Shown: positions 60,398-64,000 of the stretch, in pieces | Position numbering within the stretch: position 1 is the stretch's first letter | Layout of the letters: every line of letters starts with the position of its first letter | NCBI GenBank assembly: GCA_050700115.1 | Contig: JBOHGG010000001.1 | Coordinates: 124,001 to 188,000, forward strand | Origin: GCA-003244245 sp050700115 | GTDB lineage: Bacteria; Actinomycetota; Actinomycetes; Mycobacteriales; Pseudonocardiaceae | DNA: 64,000 nucleotides | Direction: 5' to 3' | The notes under the pieces: generated by a model | Seen by the model: only the letters and a program-made list of their open reading frames with translations | Databases searched by the model: none | What the model was told of the DNA's origin: nothing | Program-made: the position numbers and the translations under genes

Positions 60398-61803
60398 CGG
60401 TCCACGCCTCCCATCACCGGGTCGATCGACGCCACCGCGGCGATGACGTCGGCCACCAGGCCGCCCTCGCTCATCGCCGGCATGGACTGCAGGTTGACGA
60501 AGCTGGGATCCCGGACGTGCACCCGCAACGGCCGGGTCCCACCATCGGAGACCAGGTGGTAGCCCAGCTCGCCGCGCGGGGACTCCACCGCGGAGTAGAC
60601 CTGACCAGGTGGTACCGCAAACCCTTCGGTGACCAGCTTGAAGTGGTGGATCAGCGCCTCCATGGACTGTCCCATGATCTTGCGGACGTACTCCAGCGAG
60701 TTGCCCATCCCGTCGGCGCCGATGGACAGCTGGGCCGGCCACGCGATCTTGCCGTCGGCCACCATCACCGGGCCGGGCTCCAGCTTGTCCAGGCACTGCG
60801 CCACGATCCCGAGTGACTGGTGGATCTCCTCCACCCGCAGTAGGTAGCGGGCGTAGCAGTCGGCATCGGTGGAGGTGGGGACCTCGAAGTCGTACTCCTC
60901 GTAGCCGCAGTAGGGCTCGACCTTGCGCAGGTCCCACTCCAGCCCGGCGCAACGCAGGATCGGGCCGGTGACACCCAGCTGCAGGCAGCCGTCCAGCGGC
61001 AGGTAGCCCACCTTGTGCAGGCGCTGCTTCCAGATCGGCTGCCCGGTGAGCAGCTTGTCGTAGTCGGGCAGCCGGGAGTCCATCACCTTCAGGAAGTCCC
61101 GGACCTTGGTGTCGTAACCCTCGGGCAGGTCCTGGGCGACGCCGCCGGGCCGGATGAACGCGTGGTTCATCCGCAGGCCGGTGAGGAACTCCAGCAGGTG
61201 CAGGACCTCCTCGCGCTCCCGGAACCCCGCAGTCATCCCGGTGAGCGCGCCGAGCTCCATCCCGCCGGTAGCGATCGCCACCAGGTGCGAGCTGACCCGG
61301 TTGAGCTCCATCAGCAGCACCCGGATCACCTGCGCGCGCCGCGGCGCGGTGACCCCGAGCAGCTTCTCGGTCGCCAGGCAGTAGGCCGCCTCGTTGAACA
61401 GTGGTGCCAGGTAGTCCGCCCGGGTGACGAAGGTGACGCCTTGGGTCCAGGTCCGGTACTCGCAGTTCTTCTCGATACCGGTGTGCAGGTAGCCGATCAC
61501 CGAGCGGGCCTGGGTGACGATCTCGCCCTCCAGCTCCAGCACCAACCGCAGCACTCCGTGTGTGGAGGGGTGTTGCGGCCCCATGTTGATGATGATGCGT
61601 TCGTCGTGTTTCCAGTCCTCGAGCAGGCTGTCCCAGTCACCACCGGTGACGGTGTAGACCCGGCCCTCGGTGGTCTCCCGCGCGGTGGCCGCGGTGGTGT
61701 TGGGATCCGGGCTGGCGTTGTCACTGGTCCCGGTGTCACTGGTCCCGGTGTCACTGGTGGTTCCACTGGCGACCGTGTGCGCCGGTTCTTTCTTCCTGGT
61801 CAC
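60394..61803 (-). CDS. nuoD: NADH-quinone oxidoreductase subunit D
   Basis: 469 aa from GTG 61803, overlapping the nuoC stop. INMGPQHPSTHGVLRLVLEL, CEYRTWTQGVTFVTRADYLA and LRVHVRDPSFVNLQSMP are standard. The N-terminal 45 residues are an extra Thr/Ser/Asp-rich leader with the pentapeptide TSDTG twice plus TSDN, coded by 15-bp tandem repeats near 61722-61760. Confidence 0.93.
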   Translation of the reverse strand: MTRKKEPAHTVASGTTSDTGTSDTGTSDNASPDPNTTAATARETTEGRVYTVTGGDWDSLLEDWKHDERIIINMGPQHPSTHGVLRLVLELEGEIVTQARSVIGYLHTGIEKNCEYRTWTQGVTFVTRADYLAPLFNEAAYCLATEKLLGVTAPRRAQVIRVLLMELNRVSSHLVAIATGGMELGALTGMTAGFREREEVLHLLEFLTGLRMNHAFIRPGGVAQDLPEGYDTKVRDFLKVMDSRLPDYDKLLTGQPIWKQRLHKVGYLPLDGCLQLGVTGPILRCAGLEWDLRKVEPYCGYEEYDFEVPTSTDADCYARYLLRVEEIHQSLGIVAQCLDKLEPGPVMVADGKIAWPAQLSIGADGMGNSLEYVRKIMGQSMEALIHHFKLVTEGFAVPPGQVYSAVESPRGELGYHLVSDGGTRPLRVHVRDPSFVNLQSMPAMSEGGLVADVIAAVASIDPVMGGVDR

Positions 61804-62576
61804 GAGTACTCCCTCCGCTGGTCGGGCGGAGGAATCTCGGCTCCCTTGTACTCCACCGGGATCCCGCCGAGCGGGTAATCCTTGCGCTGCGGGTGGCCGT
61901 CCCAATCGTCGGGCATCAGGATGCGGGTCAGCGCCGGGTGGCCGTCGAAGACGATGCCGAACATGTCCCAGGTCTCCCGCTCGTGCCAGTCGGCGGTCGG
62001 GTAGACCTCGACCACGCTGGGCACCTGGGCATCGTCGACGGCGACGGCGACCTCGAGCCGGATCCGGCGCCGGTAGGTCATCGAGGTGAGGTGGTAGGCC
62101 ACGTGCAGCCGCTGCGCGACCTCGGGGCCGTAGTCCACACCCGATACCGAGCTGCACAGTTCGAAGCGCAGCGCCGGATCGTCGCGCAGGGTGCGGCACA
62201 GCTCCACGATGTGCTCGCGACGCACGTAGTAGGTGATCTCCCCGCGATCCACGGTGATCTGCTGGATCGCCTCAGCGGGTACCCCGCGCTCGCGCATCGC
62301 GGCGAGCAACTCGTCGGTGAGTTCGTCGAACCAGCCGCCGTAGGGCCGCTGCGCCGCGGCCGGGACGTAGGCCGGTAACGCCAGCCCGCCGTACCCTGAG
62401 GTGTCTCCGCTGCCACGAACGCCGAACATGCCCTGCCGCGCCCGGCCGGCCACCACACCGCCGCGGGCCTCGTGTTCGGCCTGCTCGGCTGAGCTCATCT
62501 CGTGCGAGCTGGGCTGGCTGGGCTCGAGGTCCGCGTCCTTTTTGGGGCCGGTGTCCTTATCCGTCATCCAGCTCAC
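61800..62576 (-). CDS. nuoC: NADH-quinone oxidoreductase subunit C
   Basis: 258 aa from GTG 62576 (overlapping the nuoB stop) or ATG 62567. The 30-kDa subunit signature is HERETWDMFGIVFDGHPALT with RILMPDDWDGHPQRKDYPLG. A long acidic N-terminus (SHEMSSAEQAEHEARGG) is typical of actinomycetes. Confidence 0.93.
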   Translation of the reverse strand: MSWMTDKDTGPKKDADLEPSQPSSHEMSSAEQAEHEARGGVVAGRARQGMFGVRGSGDTSGYGGLALPAYVPAAAQRPYGGWFDELTDELLAAMRERGVPAEAIQQITVDRGEITYYVRREHIVELCRTLRDDPALRFELCSSVSGVDYGPEVAQRLHVAYHLTSMTYRRRIRLEVAVAVDDAQVPSVVEVYPTADWHERETWDMFGIVFDGHPALTRILMPDDWDGHPQRKDYPLGGIPVEYKGAEIPPPDQRREYS

Positions 62577-63172
62577 TGCTTCCGAGCTTCGACGACCTGG
62601 GACCGGCCGCTTCCCGATGATCTGGGGTCCTTCTGCGGGCCGTACCGCACCGAGGACGGCACCATCTCGGTGCGCTGGCCCGCTTTCACCGCGGCCCGCT
62701 TCGGCCCGAGCGGCTCGTCCATGATCTTGGCATGCAACTTGAGGATCGCGTCGATGAGCATCTCGGGTCGTGGCGGGCAGCCGGGTAGGTACATGTCGAC
62801 CGGGACGATGTGGTCCACGCCCTGCACGATCGCGTAGTTGTTGAACATCCCACCGCTGGAGGCGCAGACTCCCATCGCGAGCACCCAGCGGGGCTCGGGC
62901 ATCTGGTCGTAGATCTGCCGCAGCACCGGAGCCATCTTGTTGCTCACCCGGCCTGCGACGATCATCAGATCGGCTTGGCGGGGGGAGGCCCGGAAGACCT
63001 CCATCCCGAAACGGGCCAGGTCATATCGGGGCGCCCCGGTGGTCATCATCTCGATCGCGCAGCATGCCAAGCCGAACGTGGCCGGCCACAGCGACGACTT
63101 GCGCGTCCAGTTGACCAGCTTCTCCACACTGGTCAGCAGGATCCCGCTGGGCAGTTTCTCCTCGAGTCCCAT
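62573..63172 (-). CDS. nuoB: NADH-quinone oxidoreductase subunit B
   Basis: 199 aa from ATG 63172. Cluster N2 ligands: FGLACCAIEMM (two Cys), MGVCASSGGMF and LPGCPPRPEM. It passes electrons to the quinone. Starts 2 bp after the nuoA stop. Confidence 0.95.
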   Translation of the reverse strand: MGLEEKLPSGILLTSVEKLVNWTRKSSLWPATFGLACCAIEMMTTGAPRYDLARFGMEVFRASPRQADLMIVAGRVSNKMAPVLRQIYDQMPEPRWVLAMGVCASSGGMFNNYAIVQGVDHIVPVDMYLPGCPPRPEMLIDAILKLHAKIMDEPLGPKRAAVKAGQRTEMVPSSVRYGPQKDPRSSGSGRSQVVEARKQ

Positions 63173-63174
63173 GA

Positions 63175-63540
63175 TCAGTTCCAGTCCAGCCCGCCGCGCC
63201 GCCACACGTAGGCGTAGGCGAAGCCAAGCGTCACGATGAACAGGGCGACCTCTACCAGACCGAAGATCCCCAGCGAGTCCGCGGCCACCGCGAACGGGTA
63301 GAGGAACACCATCTCGATGTCGAACAGGATGAACAGCATCGCGGTGAGGTAGTACGCCACCGGCATCCGCCCGGCCCCCACTACCGGTTGCGGGGACGGC
63401 TCGATACCGCACTCATAGGCGTCGAGCTTGGCTCGATTGTACCGTCGTGGCCCGATATGGGGGGCCGCGACTATCGAGAACACTGCGAAGGCCCCCGCGA
63501 GCAAGAACATCATCACCAGGGGAACGTAGGGTTGCAGCAC
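63175..63540 (-). CDS. nuoA: NADH-quinone oxidoreductase subunit A
   Basis: 121 aa, three membrane helices. YECGIEPSPQPVVGAGRMPV holds the conserved loop Cys and Glu, and FLYPFAVAADSLG follows. First gene of the leftward nuo operon. Confidence 0.94.
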   Translation of the reverse strand: MLQPYVPLVMMFLLAGAFAVFSIVAAPHIGPRRYNRAKLDAYECGIEPSPQPVVGAGRMPVAYYLTAMLFILFDIEMVFLYPFAVAADSLGIFGLVEVALFIVTLGFAYAYVWRRGGLDWN

Positions 63541-63661
63541 TCGCGTCCCTTCCTTCGGCGTCTCATGAACGTCCCGTACTACCCTACGTGCGAGCCGGTC
63601 ACGCGCCGCCCTGAGGCTAACCTAAAATATGGCCCCGATCAGGGGTTTCTGTCCTGGGCGA
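63541..63661 (-). promoter_or_regulatory. Upstream region of the nuo operon
   Basis: 121 bp between nuoA and the reductase gene. It has an AT-richer part (CTAACCTAAAATATGG at about 63617-63632) that is unusual here and is a likely promoter. No operator is recognised. Confidence 0.45.
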
Positions 63662-64000
63662 TCACACGCTGGGAGCCAGCCGGGTCATCGCCGTGATCAC
63701 CCGGTCCATCGCGTCGCCGTCCCGGCTGTCGTAGAGGTTGGCCAGCAGCTTGAGCATGAAGCGCATCAGCGTCGCCCGCGGCAAGGCGTGGCGGATTCCC
63801 GCGCGCATCACAGCCGGGTGGCCGATCAACCGGCTGAACACGTTCCCCAACCGGAAATAGCCCCCCAACTCTTCGCGCAGCGCAGTGGGGTAACGCTGCA
63901 GCGCACGCTCCCGGGCCGGCCCCTCCGGCCGGGCCATTGCCTGGACCGTGCACTCGGCGGCAAGCCGGGCGGACTGCATCGCATACGCGATGCCCTCGCC
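63662..64000 (-). CDS. Geranylgeranyl-reductase-family protein, C-terminal part (menaquinone reductase-like)
   Basis: The window edge cuts the 5' part. 112 codons are visible: GEGIAYAMQSARLAAECTVQ is the FAD-binding segment near the end of the reductase core, followed by a helical tail RYPTALREELGGYFRLGNVF. FAD-dependent members of this family saturate isoprenoid chains; the actinobacterial one upstream of nuoA acts on the menaquinone side chain (family knowledge). Confidence 0.75.
   Translation of the reverse strand, partial: GEGIAYAMQSARLAAECTVQAMARPEGPARERALQRYPTALREELGGYFRLGNVFSRLIGHPAVMRAGIRHALPRATLMRFMLKLLANLYDSRDGDAMDRVITAMTRLAPSV

Noticed and set aside
58496..60562. Plus-strand open frame of about 690 codons opposite nuoF and nuoE
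   Set aside because: Shadow of certain nuo genes.

Overview
The window is chromosomal DNA of a high-GC actinomycete. GTG starts, GTGA/ATGA stop-start overlaps, a complete nuo set next to a menaquinone-type reductase, and small gene families seen in integrative elements of Pseudonocardiaceae all fit an Amycolatopsis/Saccharopolyspora-like organism (family-level placement is inference).

Left edge (1-2250): a decayed stretch. It holds a frameshifted poly-gamma-glutamate hydrolase-family gene, an intact metallophosphoesterase, what may be the first codons of a phosphopantetheinyl transferase, and the orphan C-terminus of an ABC-transporter ATPase.

Mobile region (2253-29408): two actinomycete integrative and conjugative elements (AICEs) lie head to tail at a tRNA-Tyr gene. 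A 51-bp copy of the tRNA 3' half occurs at 2253, 17489 and 29326 (the last inside the intact tRNA). Element 1 (2253-17539) has integrase, excisionase, a prim-pol plus DUF3631 replication module, an FtsK-like Tra protein, small accessory genes, an XRE regulator, CutA, and a two-gene NLR-like system whose proteins share a repeat motif. Element 2 (17489-29376) has integrase, excisionase, a RepSA-type HUH initiator, Tra, a Pra-like protein, a KorSA-like GntR regulator and a TIR-TPR-SIR2 protein. Both elements thus carry a predicted immune-type cargo. They share a conserved non-coding cassette (short ORF plus 13-bp inverted repeat) upstream of the transfer genes.

29505-32814: yajQ, followed by a decayed third element (frameshifted integrase, broken zinc-motif gene, small genes, XRE regulator) bounded by a short repeat of the yajQ 3' end.

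32815-39251: ordinary chromosome: rfbA, htpX, an alpha/alpha-barrel-like protein, dimethylarginine hydrolase-like gene, Lrp/AsnC regulator, enoyl-CoA hydratase-like gene and a long-chain polyprenyl diphosphate synthase.

39256-63540: respiratory complex I, all on the minus strand, but split. nuoA-K (63540 to 52795) is separated from nuoLMN (44418 to 39256) by an 8.4-kb island: XRE/TPR regulator, divergent five-gene operon (Asp/Asn hydroxylase-like, nucleotidyltransferase, LOG-like phosphoribohydrolase, phosphoribosyltransferase, HAD hydrolase) and a convergent full-length alanyl-tRNA synthetase. It looks like a small uncharacterised nucleotide-based biosynthetic cluster. The right edge cuts a geranylgeranyl-reductase-family gene.
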